A stretch of DNA of 60,990 nucleotides from Fusobacteriaceae bacterium (GTDB taxonomy: Bacteria > Fusobacteriota > Fusobacteriia > Fusobacteriales > Fusobacteriaceae): assembly GCA_031272775.1 (NCBI GenBank), contig JAISTB010000002.1:1-60990 (forward strand), in the 5' to 3' direction. Positions within the stretch are counted from its first letter, which is position 1, and every line of letters starts with the position of its first letter. Below are positions 7,940 through 17,517 of this stretch, piece after piece. The position numbers and the translations under genes were made by a program. The notes beneath the pieces were generated by a model that had not been told where the DNA came from, did no database searches, and saw only the letters and a list, made by a program, of their open reading frames with translations.

Positions 7940-9055
7940 AAGCGCCGCCGCGAAATAGAAGGCGTAGCGATAAGCGCCCATGCGGTGGACAAAAATCGAA
8001 GTCAGGATGGGTCCGATCATAGCCGAAAGCGTATACCCGCTGAAAAAGATCGACCAATTGCGCCCCACGCGCCCGTTGCCGAACTGCTCGGCAACGATCT
8101 TCGGAAAAAGGCACATGGCCGCGCCGAAGGAAAAGCAGATCAGGCAGAAGGAAAGCAGAAACTGCCCGATACCGCGGCAGAAGATCAGATTGATCTGGCT
8201 CGCCAAAAGGGCCCAGAGCGTTACGCCCACAAGGCGGAGCGTCCGGATCCGGTCCGAGAGAAAGCCCATAATCATGCGCCCGAGAAAGCTCACCACCGAA
8301 AGGAGCATCACGAGCATGGCGCCCTGGGCCGAGGTGAGACCCACGAGGGACTGGCCCATATTGGAAGCGTGTCCCGACATGATGAGGCCAGAGCAGGCGC
8401 AGGCAAAGAAGATAAACCAGAGAAGAAAAAATTTCGTCAGGTCCATGGGCGCGCTGTCGGAGGCGCTTATAGCCCCCGGCGCTTCCTCGCCGGCGTCGGG
8501 CCAGCGGTAGAATACGGCGGCCACAAGCGTCATGACCGCGAAGCCCGCGCCGATATCGGTAAACGCCGTAAAGACGCTCCGGGTCTCGATGAGTCGGTTC
8601 CCCACGGGGGAGACGATCATCTGGGCAAGTCCCCCGACGCCGGTCACGATCCCCAGGGCCATGCCCTTGCGGTCCGCGAACCATTGTCCGATGGAAGCGA
8701 TCACGACATTGTAGAGAATGCCGTTTCCGAGACCGCCGACAACGCCAAAGAAGAAATAAAACAAGAGCCTGTTCCGCGTAAAGCCCGCGAGGATCCAACC
8801 GAAGCTCCAGGTAAGAGCGCCTGCCCACATAAAGGCCCGGGTCGTGCGCCGGGTCTGGAATTTACCGGAAATAAAGCTCCCGATCCAGACCACAAGGGTC
8901 TGTATGGAATAAGCGAGAGAGACTTCGGGGAGCGTCCAGCCCGTGGCGGCAACCAGGGGCAGGTTGAAGATGCTCCAGACATAGACGGCGGCCGTGGTCA
9001 TATTGACCGCCGACAGCAGAACAAGGACAAACCATTTGTAACGATTGTTTTTCAT
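7850..9055 (-). CDS. MFS transporter, OFA (oxalate/formate antiporter-like) family
   Basis: A 401-residue inner-membrane carrier with 12 predicted spans. The N-terminus (YKWFVLVLLSAVNMTTAAVY) and the segment GGLGNGILYN followed by WFADRKGMALGIVTGVGG are typical of OFA-type major facilitators, which exchange small carboxylates; the substrate is unknown. A second family-like loop is LSDRIRTLRLVG. ATG at 9055 is preceded by GAGG. Its neighbour on the other side is fumC, so a dicarboxylate or related acid is a reasonable but unproven guess. The C-terminal 30 codons overlap queH on the opposite strand. Confidence 0.82.
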   Translation of the reverse strand: MKNNRYKWFVLVLLSAVNMTTAAVYVWSIFNLPLVAATGWTLPEVSLAYSIQTLVVWIGSFISGKFQTRRTTRAFMWAGALTWSFGWILAGFTRNRLLFYFFFGVVGGLGNGILYNVVIASIGQWFADRKGMALGIVTGVGGLAQMIVSPVGNRLIETRSVFTAFTDIGAGFAVMTLVAAVFYRWPDAGEEAPGAISASDSAPMDLTKFFLLWFIFFACACSGLIMSGHASNMGQSLVGLTSAQGAMLVMLLSVVSFLGRMIMGFLSDRIRTLRLVGVTLWALLASQINLIFCRGIGQFLLSFCLICFSFGAAMCLFPKIVAEQFGNGRVGRNWSIFFSGYTLSAMIGPILTSIFVHRMGAYRYAFYFAAALLSLALVSYGLLLKREHAAAKVLPVESRGL

Positions 9056-9169
9056 GACGCCTCACTTGAAAAAAATTCAGCCAACATGTACAATATATAG
9101 GAAAGCGGGATTTTTGTCAAGCGAAGAAGAAAATTGAACGCGGAAAAATTTGATCACGGAGGAGGAAGC

Positions 9170-10534
9170 ATGAAATACCGTATAGAAAAAGATTCCATGG
9201 GCGAGGTGCGGGTGCCCGAAGACGTGCTCTGGGGGCCGCAAACCCAGCGGAGTTTTGAAAATTTCCAAATCGGGAGCGAAAAAATGCCCATGGAGCTGAT
9301 CCGGGCCTTCGCGCTTTTGAAAAAGGCTGTGGCAATGGCCAATCGCGACAGGGGCAAACTGGACCGAGTGAAATGCAGGCTGATCACGTCTGTCTGCGAC
9401 GAAATCTTGGCGGGAAAACTGGACGATCAGTTTCCGCTTTCGGTCTGGCAGACAGGCTCCGGCACCCAGAGCAACATGAACGTCAACGAAGTCATCGCCA
9501 ACCGCGGCAACGAATTGGCGGGCGAAAAGCTGCTCCATCCCAACGACGACGCCAACATGTCCCAGAGCAGCAACGATTCCTTTCCGACGGCCATGCATCT
9601 GGCCGCCGTGACCGCAATCCGGGAAAAATTGTTTCCGGCGCTGGACGCGCTGGTCGCAAGCTTCGCGCGTCTTGAAGACGAAAACCGGGGGATTGTCAAG
9701 ACCGGCAGAACCCACTTGCAAGACGCCGTGCCGGTGGCTTTTTCACAGGAAATCAGCGGCTGGCGCTGCATGCTTCAGAAAAGTCGCGGAATGATCGAAG
9801 GAAGCCTTACGGGCCTCTGTGAGCTGGCTCTCGGGGGGACCGCCGTGGGAACGGGACTGAACGCCCCTCCGGGCTTCGCGGAAGCGGCCGTGGGGATTCT
9901 CGCAGACTTGAGCGGGTTTCCCTTCAAGCCGGCGGAAAATAAATTTTACGCGCTGACGGCCAAAGATCAGTTCGTTTACGCCCACGGGGCCTTGAAGGGG
10001 CTCGCGGCCGATCTCATGAAGATCGCAAACGACATCCGCTGGCTGGCCTCGGGCCCCCGCTGCGGATTGGGCGAGATAACGCTTCCCGAAAACGAACCGG
10101 GCAGCTCCATTATGCCGGGAAAAGTCAATCCGACCCAATGCGAGGCCCTGACCATGGTGGCGGTCCAGGTCATGGCCAATGACACGGCCGTGGGGATCGC
10201 GGCGTCCCAGGGGAATTTTGAACTCAATGTCTACATGCCGCTCTGCGTACACAATTTTCTCCAGAGCGTGAGACTATTGGCCGACGCCATGGTTTCCTTC
10301 GAGAAGAACTGCGTCGCGGGCATAAAGGCCAATCGGCCGAAGATGGCCGAAAATCTCGCCAAATCACTGATGACCGTGACGGCGCTTAATCCTTTGATCG
10401 GGTATGATAAAGCGGCACAGACCGCCAAACTCGCCTACGCCGAAAATATCTCGCTGCGGGAGGCCTGCCTGCGCCTGGGTTTTCTCGACGGGGAAAAATT
10501 TGACGCTGTCTTTCATCCCGAAGATATGGTATAA
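9170..10534 (+). CDS. fumC: Fumarate hydratase class II
   Basis: A 454-residue cytosolic class II fumarase interconverting fumarate and malate without an iron-sulfur cluster. It shows the superfamily signature GSSIMPGKVNP near residue 305-315, the TGRTHLQDAVP active-site region near residue 175, and the SSNDSFPTAMH segment. Length is normal. ATG at 9170 is chosen because GGAGGAGG precedes it by four bases; an in-frame ATG at 9134 lacks a site. Two malic enzymes follow, so the local pathway is fumarate to malate to pyruvate. A TATAAT hexamer overlaps its stop codon (10530-10535) and may start a downstream transcript. Confidence 0.95.
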   Translation: MKYRIEKDSMGEVRVPEDVLWGPQTQRSFENFQIGSEKMPMELIRAFALLKKAVAMANRDRGKLDRVKCRLITSVCDEILAGKLDDQFPLSVWQTGSGTQSNMNVNEVIANRGNELAGEKLLHPNDDANMSQSSNDSFPTAMHLAAVTAIREKLFPALDALVASFARLEDENRGIVKTGRTHLQDAVPVAFSQEISGWRCMLQKSRGMIEGSLTGLCELALGGTAVGTGLNAPPGFAEAAVGILADLSGFPFKPAENKFYALTAKDQFVYAHGALKGLAADLMKIANDIRWLASGPRCGLGEITLPENEPGSSIMPGKVNPTQCEALTMVAVQVMANDTAVGIAASQGNFELNVYMPLCVHNFLQSVRLLADAMVSFEKNCVAGIKANRPKMAENLAKSLMTVTALNPLIGYDKAAQTAKLAYAENISLREACLRLGFLDGEKFDAVFHPEDMV

Positions 10535-10599
10535 TTTAACGGAAAAGTGTTTTGCAAAAGAAGGCGTAATCGCTGTATATATAATCATTAGGAGGAACC

Positions 10600-11781
10600 A
10601 TGAGCAAAAGTATTTATGAAGAATCACTGGAATTGCACAAAGAAAAACACGGAAAAATTTCCGTGGTATCGAAGATCAAGGTCGAAAACCTGCATGATCT
10701 CTCGAAGGCCTATTCGCCGGGCGTGGCCCAGCCCTGCCTCGAGATAGAAAAAAATCCCGCCGAAATTTACCGCTATACGGCCAAGGGCAATATGGTTGCC
10801 GTGGTTACCGACGGAACGGCGGTATTGGGCCTCGGAGACATCGGCCCCGAGGCGGCCCTTCCGGTCATGGAGGGAAAATGTATCCTTTTCAAGGAATTCG
10901 GCGATGTGGACGCCTTTCCGATCTGTATTAAATCCAAAGATCCCGAAGAAATCATTCGGACCGTCAAGCTGATCACGCCTTCCTTTGGCGGCGTCAATCT
11001 TGAGGATATCTCCGCTCCGAGGTGTATCGAAATCGAGCGAAGACTCAAGGAAGAACTGGACATTCCGGTATTTCATGACGATCAACACGGGACATCGGTC
11101 GTGGTGGCGGCGGGACTCATCAACGCCTTTCAGCTGCTGGGGAAGAAATTTGAAGACGTAAAAGTCGTCGTGAACGGCGCGGGCGCGGCGGGGAGCTCCA
11201 TCGTAAAAATGATGCTTTCCCTCGGCGTAACGAATATCCTGGCCCTCGACAGCAAAGGAATCATTCGTAAGAGCAATTACGAACGCTATGATTTTTCCAA
11301 GCGGGAAATCTGCCAAATGACTAATCCCGAAGACCTTGACGGGAAACTGGCCGAGGCCATCGTCGGCGCCGACGTCTTTATCGGCGTATCCGTGGCCAAT
11401 GTGCTGACAAAGGATATGGTCCGGACCATGAAGCGCGATCCCATCATCTTCGCGCTGGCAAACCCGACGCCCGAAATCGACCCCGCAGAGGCCAAAGAAG
11501 CGGGCGCTCGGATTATCGGGACCGGCCGCTCCGATTATCCCAACCAGATCAATAACGTTCTCGTTTTCCCGGGACTCTTTAAGGGGGCGCTCCGGGCCAG
11601 AGCGAAAAAAATCACCGAATCCATGAAACTTGCCGCGGCCAGAGGACTTGCGGCTTTGATCCCGACTTCCGAACTAAGGGATGACTATGTGATCCCCGGG
11701 GCCTTTGACAAACGGGTCGCCGAGGCTGTGGCCGCCGAAGTCGAAAAAGTCGCCAAAGCCGAAGGCGTTTGCAGGGCGTAA
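10600..11781 (+). CDS. NAD(P)-dependent malic enzyme, copy 1
   Basis: A 393-residue short-form malic enzyme that oxidatively decarboxylates malate to pyruvate. Visible landmarks are YSPGVAQPC near residue 35, YTAKGNMVAVVTDG with the catalytic Tyr/Lys region, FHDDQHGTSVV (metal and substrate site) near residue 150, the nucleotide-binding GAGAAGSS near residue 190, and ANPTPEI near residue 288. There is no C-terminal phosphotransacetylase domain. AGGAGG precedes the ATG. It is a close paralogue of the next gene, arranged in tandem, so a local duplication is likely. Cofactor preference (NAD or NADP) is not decidable here. Confidence 0.93.
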   Translation: MSKSIYEESLELHKEKHGKISVVSKIKVENLHDLSKAYSPGVAQPCLEIEKNPAEIYRYTAKGNMVAVVTDGTAVLGLGDIGPEAALPVMEGKCILFKEFGDVDAFPICIKSKDPEEIIRTVKLITPSFGGVNLEDISAPRCIEIERRLKEELDIPVFHDDQHGTSVVVAAGLINAFQLLGKKFEDVKVVVNGAGAAGSSIVKMMLSLGVTNILALDSKGIIRKSNYERYDFSKREICQMTNPEDLDGKLAEAIVGADVFIGVSVANVLTKDMVRTMKRDPIIFALANPTPEIDPAEAKEAGARIIGTGRSDYPNQINNVLVFPGLFKGALRARAKKITESMKLAAARGLAALIPTSELRDDYVIPGAFDKRVAEAVAAEVEKVAKAEGVCRA

Positions 11782-11790
11782 AAAATTCCA

Positions 11791-11818
11791 TTGACAAAGC
11801 CGCGAAAAGTGTTATACT
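11791..11818 (+). promoter_or_regulatory. Promoter of malic enzyme copy 2
   Basis: Consensus TTGACA (11791-11796) and TATACT (11813-11818) are separated by 16 bases. A 15-base palindrome TAACGC-CAA-GCGTTA (11833-11847) lies just downstream of the expected start site and could be an operator. Confidence 0.75.
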
Positions 11819-11864
11819 AAATGTAATTTTTATAACGCCAAGCGTTAAATCCTAGAGGGAAGTG

Positions 11865-13079
11865 ATGACAATGACAGTGAAAGATCTGTACGCGATTTCT
11901 CTGGAAGCTCATGAAAAAGCCAAAGGAAAGTTTTCCGTGGAACCCAAGGTCGAGGTCAACAATATCGATGACCTTTCGATTTATTATTCGCCCGGAGTCG
12001 CAGAACCCTGCAGGAAGATCGCTGAAAATGTCAATAACGCCTACAAATATACGGCCAAGGGGAATATGCTCGCCATCATTACCGACGGCTCGGCGGTCCT
12101 GGGCCTCGGCGATATCGGGCCCGAGGCCGGGATTCCCGTCCTTGAAGGTAAGAGCATGCTGTTTAAAAAGCTCGCGGGCATAGACGCCATGCCCATTGCC
12201 CTAGGAACCAAAGACACGGAGCAGATTATTCAGACCATCAAAAATATCTCGCCCTCCTTCGGCGCCATCGACCTCGAGGATATCGGCGCGCCGCGCTGTA
12301 TCGAGATCGAGACCCGACTCAAGAAGGAACTCGATATCCCGGTATTTCATGACGACCAGCACGGGGCATCCATCGCGGCTACTGCCGGCATGATTAACGC
12401 CTTCAAGCTCGTCGGGAAAAAATTTTCCGACGTCAAGGCCGTGGTCTGCGGGGCCGGCGCGGCCGGCAGTTCCATTATCAAAATGCTGATCGCCATGGGC
12501 GTTCATAACATTCTGGCCGTAGATAAAATGGGGATTTTGCGCCGGAGCGACAAAGACTATTATGATTTCAACATGACCTTTCTCGCCGAGGTGACCAATA
12601 TCGGAGACATCAAAGGGGACCTCGGTACGGCCATCGAAGGGGCCGATATCTTTATCGGCGTCTCGGCGGCCAATATCCTGACGCGGGACATGGTCCGGAG
12701 AATGAACCGGGACCCCGTGATCTTCGCCATGGCCAACCCGACGCCGGAGATCATGCCCGCAGACGCCAAAGAAGCCGGCGCCCGGGTTGTGGGCACCGGA
12801 CGTTCCGATTTTCCCAATCAGATCAACAATATTCTCGTCTTTCCGGGGATCTTCAAAGGCGCGCTTAGCGCACGGGCCCGCAAGATAACGGATTCCATGA
12901 AAATGGCGGCCGCTTACGGCATCGCGTCCCTCGTTTCCGAAAGCGAGCTCCGGGAGGACTACGTGGTCCCGGGTCCTCTCGATCCGAGACTGGCCGACAC
13001 CGTGGCCGACGCCGTAGCCCGGAAGGCCATCGAAGAGGGCGTTTGTCGCCGCGAATTTATCGACAACAAGTATTTTTAA
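11865..13079 (+). CDS. NAD(P)-dependent malic enzyme, copy 2
   Basis: A 404-residue paralogue of the preceding malic enzyme with the same motif order: YSPGVAEPC, YTAKGNMLAIITDG, FHDDQHGASIA, GAGAAGSSI and ANPTPEI. It has its own promoter, with a palindrome between promoter and start, so the two copies may respond to different signals or differ in cofactor. ATG at 11865 is chosen because GAGGG is six bases upstream; GTG at 11862 and ATG at 11871 are alternatives. The C-terminus is slightly longer than copy 1. No clear terminator follows; an AT-rich 165-base gap leads to carA. Confidence 0.93.
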   Translation: MTMTVKDLYAISLEAHEKAKGKFSVEPKVEVNNIDDLSIYYSPGVAEPCRKIAENVNNAYKYTAKGNMLAIITDGSAVLGLGDIGPEAGIPVLEGKSMLFKKLAGIDAMPIALGTKDTEQIIQTIKNISPSFGAIDLEDIGAPRCIEIETRLKKELDIPVFHDDQHGASIAATAGMINAFKLVGKKFSDVKAVVCGAGAAGSSIIKMLIAMGVHNILAVDKMGILRRSDKDYYDFNMTFLAEVTNIGDIKGDLGTAIEGADIFIGVSAANILTRDMVRRMNRDPVIFAMANPTPEIMPADAKEAGARVVGTGRSDFPNQINNILVFPGIFKGALSARARKITDSMKMAAAYGIASLVSESELREDYVVPGPLDPRLADTVADAVARKAIEEGVCRREFIDNKYF

Positions 13080-13151
13080 CCGATAATTCTTTATTGTTGC
13101 TCTTCTCTGTAAAATTCAAAAAAAGTTTTTTCAATAAAAATAATTTTCTTG

Positions 13152-13179
13152 TTGACGAATTGTAATATTTCTGTATAAT
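13152..13179 (+). promoter_or_regulatory. Promoter of carAB
   Basis: TTGACG (13152-13157) and TATAAT (13174-13179) are separated by 16 bases, about 70 bases before carA. No leader-peptide attenuator or obvious PyrR-type stem was seen in the short leader. Confidence 0.7.
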
Positions 13180-13246
13180 ATAAGAAGTTTAGGCTTGAAT
13201 CATAATATTTCTACCCGACAGTGGATAAACGGACGGAGCGTGAGTC

Positions 13247-14308
13247 ATGAAAGGCAGACTGATTCTGGAAAACGGCATGGTTTTTGAGGGAAAACTCTTT
13301 GGCCGTCAGGAAGATACCATCGGTGAGCTCGTGTTCAATACCGGCATGACCGGGTATGAGGAGTTGCTGACCGATCCATCCTATTATGGTCAGATCGTGG
13401 TGGCCACATATCCCATGATCGGCAATTACGGCATAAACCTTGACGACATGGAGTCGGGAGGCCCCAAAGTCAAGGGTTACATCATCAAAGAAGACGCCAA
13501 ACTCCCGAACAATTTCCGTTGCGAAATGACCTTGGACGGGTTTTTGCGCCAATTCAAAATTACGGGATTTAAAGGGATCGACACGCGCCATTTGACGAAG
13601 ATCATCCGCGAGCAGGGGGCCATGAAGACCATCATCACCTCCAAGGAACTGTCGGCGGAAGAGATTCAAAGCCGCTTTGACAACTATTCCATGACCGACG
13701 TCGTGAGCCGGGTCAGCGTCAAGGAAAGCTATCATATTCCCGGAAACGGCTGCAAGGTCGGTATGATGGATTTTGGAATCAAGACAAATATTATACGCAA
13801 TTTTCAAAAGAGAGACTGTGATCTAACCGTATTTCCCTGGGACACCACGGCGGAAGAGATCTTTAGCCATAAACTGGACGGTCTCTTTTTATCTAACGGC
13901 CCGGGTGATCCGCAGGACCTGCCCAGCGTCATTGAGCAGATCGCCAAAATGGCGGGAAAAATCCCCATCGCGGGCATTTGTCTCGGCCAGCAGCTGCTGG
14001 CTTTGGCCCTGGGCGGCAATACCACGAAGCTCAAATACGGCCATCGGGGCTGCAATCATCCCGTACGGGATCTGGAACGGGACAGGGTCTATATCACGTC
14101 GCAAAATCACGGCTATGTGGTCAATCTTGTACCCGAGTCCATGGAAGTCACCCATATCAATTTGAACGATAATTCCGTCGAGGGGCTGAAGAGTGAAAGC
14201 CTCAGGATCAGGTGCGTCCAATACCATCCGGAGGGCTGTCCGGGTCCCCATGACTCGGAATACCTGTTTGACACGTTTCTGGATTTGTTTGCGGGAGGGA
14301 TCGCGTAA
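13247..14308 (+). CDS. carA: Carbamoyl-phosphate synthase small subunit
   Basis: A 353-residue glutaminase subunit that hydrolyses glutamine and passes ammonia to CarB for carbamoyl phosphate, used in pyrimidine and arginine synthesis. The N-terminal CPSase small domain opens with LENGMVFEGKLFG and has FNTGMTGYEE; the class I amidotransferase domain has the nucleophile cysteine in GICLGQQLLALALGG near residue 245 and YHPEGCPGPHDS near residue 327 with the catalytic His-Glu pair. GGAG precedes the ATG. carB starts on the base after its stop, so the two subunits are translated in tandem. Confidence 0.97.
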   Translation: MKGRLILENGMVFEGKLFGRQEDTIGELVFNTGMTGYEELLTDPSYYGQIVVATYPMIGNYGINLDDMESGGPKVKGYIIKEDAKLPNNFRCEMTLDGFLRQFKITGFKGIDTRHLTKIIREQGAMKTIITSKELSAEEIQSRFDNYSMTDVVSRVSVKESYHIPGNGCKVGMMDFGIKTNIIRNFQKRDCDLTVFPWDTTAEEIFSHKLDGLFLSNGPGDPQDLPSVIEQIAKMAGKIPIAGICLGQQLLALALGGNTTKLKYGHRGCNHPVRDLERDRVYITSQNHGYVVNLVPESMEVTHINLNDNSVEGLKSESLRIRCVQYHPEGCPGPHDSEYLFDTFLDLFAGGIA

Positions 14309-17300
14309 ATGCTGGATAAGACCATCAAAAAGGTCCTGGTCATCGGATCGGGCCCCATCATCATCGGCCAGGCCGCGGAATTTGACTATTCGGGCACCCA
14401 GGCCTGCGAGACCCTGAAGCAGGAAGGCATCGAGGTCGTCCTGATCAACTCCAATCCCGCCACGATCATGACCGACACCACCGTTGCGGACCGGATCTAT
14501 ATCGAGCCCATCAGTCTCGATTTCGTGGAAAAAGTCATCGCCAAAGAGCGACCCGACTCGATTTTGCCGGGGATGGGCGGCCAGACCGGGCTCAACATGG
14601 CCGTTGAACTCTATGAAAAAAAGATCCTTGAAAAATACGGCGTCAAAGTCATCGGCACCCCCATCGAAGGCATCAAGCGAGGAGAAGACCGGCAGTTGTT
14701 CCGGGAAGCCATGACGCGGATCGGGGAACCGGTCCTGGAGAGCAAGATAGTCACCAACCTTGAAGACGGCTATGCGGTAGCGGAGGAAATCGGCTATCCT
14801 GTTGTCGTGCGCCCCGCCTATACGCTGGGCGGCACCGGCGGCGGCTTCGCCGCAAACCCCACGGAACTTGCCGATATCTTGGAAAAAGGGCTCGCGCTGT
14901 CCCGGGTAGGCCAAGCGCTGATCGAAAAATCCATTCTCGGTTGGAAGGAAATCGAATACGAAGTCATGCGCGACTGTGACGGGAACTGCATCACGGTCTG
15001 CAACATGGAAAATATCGATCCGGTCGGGATTCACACGGGGGATTCCATCGTGGTCGCGCCGTCCCAGACCCTCACGGACCGCGAATATCAGATGCTCCGG
15101 ACATCGTCTATAAAGATCATCAACGAAATCGGCGTCGTGGGCGGATGCAACGTTCAATTCGCGCTTAACCCCAAATCTTTCGAATACGCGATTATCGAGG
15201 TCAACCCGCGGGTTTCCCGCTCTTCGGCCCTGGCGTCAAAAGCGACAGGCTATCCGATTGCCCGGGTAGCGACGAGGCTCTCGCTGGGATACCGGCTCTT
15301 TGAGATCAAAAACGAGGTCACGGAAAAAACCTTCGCCTGTTTTGAACCCTCGATTGATTATATCGTCGTAAAGATCCCCAAATGGCCCTTTGACAAGTTC
15401 AAATTCGCCAAGAAGCAGTTGGGCACAAAAATGATGGCGACCGGTGAAATTATGGCCATCGGGAACAATTTTGAGGCCGCGTTCCTCAAAGGGATCCGCT
15501 CTCTGGAAATCGGGCGCTACAGCCTCGAACACCCGGCCGTATCCAAAATGTCCATGACGGAACTCAAGGACGCCGTCCGGAAACCCGACGACATTCGGAT
15601 TTTTATTGTCGCCGAAATGCTCAAACGGGGCTATATCAAAGAAAAAATACAAAAGATGACAGGTATCGATAAATTCTATCTGGAAAAACTCGAATGGATC
15701 GTCAAGCAGGAAGAAATCCTGCGGGAACTCGAGCTGGAAACCCTCGATGACGATTACCTGAAGCAATTGAAGAAAAAAGGATTTTCCGATCATTATATCG
15801 CCGAATGCCTCGATGTGCCGGAGCAGGTGATCTATGAAAAGCGGATCAAGGCCGGAATCTCGCCGGTCTACAAGATGGTCGATACCTGCGCGGGCGAGTT
15901 CGCCGCGACCTCATCCTATTACTACTCGACTTACGACGACTACGACGAGGTGGAAGTTTCCGACAAGCGAAAGATCGTCGTGATCGGCTCGGGTCCCATC
16001 CGGATCGGTCAGGGCATCGAGTTTGACTATTGCACAGTGCACGCGGTCAAGGTCTTGAAGAAGCTCGGTATCGAGAGTATTATCATCAACAATAATCCCG
16101 AGACGGTGTCGACGGACTTTTCCACCGCCGACAAGCTCTATTTCGAACCTCTCGTGACCGAAGACATCATGTCCATTCTCGACAAAGAACGGCCCGAGGG
16201 TGTCATTCTGCAATTCGGAGGGCAGACCGCCATCAAGCTCGCCAAGGATTTGGATAAACGCGGCGTCAAGATCATCGGGACCAGCGCCGACAAGATCGAC
16301 GAGGCCGAAGACCGCGAGCGCTTCGATGAAATGATGGAGCGGCTCGATATCGCGCGGCCCCAGGGCAAAGGCGTCTGGAAGGCTGAAGACGGCGTTGCCG
16401 TCGCTGAAAGCGTCGGCTATCCGGTTTTGGTGAGACCTTCGTACGTCCTGGGCGGACAGGGCATGGAGATCTGCTATGATGAGAAAAACCTCGTCAAGTA
16501 TCTGGACGCGTCCTTCGACAGAGATCCGGAAAACCCCGTCTTGATTGATAAATACCTGAACGGTATTGAATTGGAAGTCGACGCTGTATGCGACGGGGAG
16601 GACGTTCTGATCCCTGGCGTCATGGAGCATTTGGAGCGGGCGGGCATCCATTCCGGCGACTCCATTACGATCTATCCGCCGCAAAATCTCTACGCGGGGA
16701 CAGAAGACGAAATTTTGGCCATCACGAAAAAAATCGCGGAGGCTTTGCAGGTCCGCGGGATGATCAATATTCAGTTTATCGCCTACAAGAATACGCTCTA
16801 TGTGATCGAGGTCAATCCCAGATCGTCCCGGACGGTCCCCTATATCTCCAAGGTATCGGGCGTGCCGATTATCGAGCTGGCGACCCGGGTTACGCTCGGG
16901 GAAAAACTCAAAGACCTGCCCTACGGCACGGGCATATATAAGAAGCCCGACCTCGTGGCCGTGAAAGTACCGGTATTTTCGACGGAAAAGCTCTCGAGCG
17001 TCGAAGTCTCCCTGGGTCCTGAAATGCGCTCAACCGGTGAAGTATTGGGGATCGGACACAATGTGGACGAGGCGATATTCAAAGGCCTTTTGGGGGCCCA
17101 CCGGATTTACCAGATCATGAACAAGAACATCCTCGTCACCGTGCGGGATACCGATAAGGAAGAATTTCTCCCGATCGCAGCCGATCTGATCCGGCACGGA
17201 TCCAATCTCTACGCGACGGAAGGGACCATGGAATACCTCAATATCTACGGCATTATCGCCCAGCCCGTCAACCGCATCGGCGACGTATCGCCCAATATTT

Positions 17301-17515
17301 CGGACCTGATCCGGGAACGGAAGATCGATCTCATTATCAATACGCCCACCAAGGCGGGCGATTCCCAGCGGGACGGCTTCAAGATGCGCCGCTCGGCCAT
17401 TGAGCACGGGGTCGACGTGCTGACTTGCTTCGATACGATCAAGGCCATTCTAAAAATGCAGGACAAGAAAATCGACGCGCTGAATCTCGATATTTTCGAT
17501 ATCAGCAAGATCTGA
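14309..17515 (+). CDS. carB: Carbamoyl-phosphate synthase large subunit
   Basis: A 1068-residue full-length synthetase subunit. It contains two homologous halves: the first carboxyphosphate ATP-grasp region opens with [14 protein letters not shown] and the second, near residue 556, with [13 protein letters not shown]. Both carry the EVNPR (first) and EVNPRSSRT (second) ATP-grasp motifs. The helical oligomerisation region lies between them, and the last 130 residues form the MGS-like allosteric domain ([14 protein letters not shown] near residue 1020). It directly abuts carA. The stop is two bases from the convergent MATE stop, and no terminator is visible between them. Confidence 0.97.
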   Translation: MLDKTIKKVLVIGSGPIIIGQAAEFDYSGTQACETLKQEGIEVVLINSNPATIMTDTTVADRIYIEPISLDFVEKVIAKERPDSILPGMGGQTGLNMAVELYEKKILEKYGVKVIGTPIEGIKRGEDRQLFREAMTRIGEPVLESKIVTNLEDGYAVAEEIGYPVVVRPAYTLGGTGGGFAANPTELADILEKGLALSRVGQALIEKSILGWKEIEYEVMRDCDGNCITVCNMENIDPVGIHTGDSIVVAPSQTLTDREYQMLRTSSIKIINEIGVVGGCNVQFALNPKSFEYAIIEVNPRVSRSSALASKATGYPIARVATRLSLGYRLFEIKNEVTEKTFACFEPSIDYIVVKIPKWPFDKFKFAKKQLGTKMMATGEIMAIGNNFEAAFLKGIRSLEIGRYSLEHPAVSKMSMTELKDAVRKPDDIRIFIVAEMLKRGYIKEKIQKMTGIDKFYLEKLEWIVKQEEILRELELETLDDDYLKQLKKKGFSDHYIAECLDVPEQVIYEKRIKAGISPVYKMVDTCAGEFAATSSYYYSTYDDYDEVEVSDKRKIVVIGSGPIRIGQGIEFDYCTVHAVKVLKKLGIESIIINNNPETVSTDFSTADKLYFEPLVTEDIMSILDKERPEGVILQFGGQTAIKLAKDLDKRGVKIIGTSADKIDEAEDRERFDEMMERLDIARPQGKGVWKAEDGVAVAESVGYPVLVRPSYVLGGQGMEICYDEKNLVKYLDASFDRDPENPVLIDKYLNGIELEVDAVCDGEDVLIPGVMEHLERAGIHSGDSITIYPPQNLYAGTEDEILAITKKIAEALQVRGMINIQFIAYKNTLYVIEVNPRSSRTVPYISKVSGVPIIELATRVTLGEKLKDLPYGTGIYKKPDLVAVKVPVFSTEKLSSVEVSLGPEMRSTGEVLGIGHNVDEAIFKGLLGAHRIYQIMNKNILVTVRDTDKEEFLPIAADLIRHGSNLYATEGTMEYLNIYGIIAQPVNRIGDVSPNISDLIRERKIDLIINTPTKAGDSQRDGFKMRRSAIEHGVDVLTCFDTIKAILKMQDKKIDALNLDIFDISKI

Positions 17516-17517
17516 GC

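Noticed and set aside
13080-13246. Riboswitch or attenuator before carAB
   Set aside because: The leader is only about 65 bases after the promoter and shows no strong paired stems.
13889-15157. Open frame of 422 codons antisense to carA/carB
   Set aside because: It spans the boundary of two well-defined genes and has an Asp/Val/Phe-rich composition typical of antisense frames.
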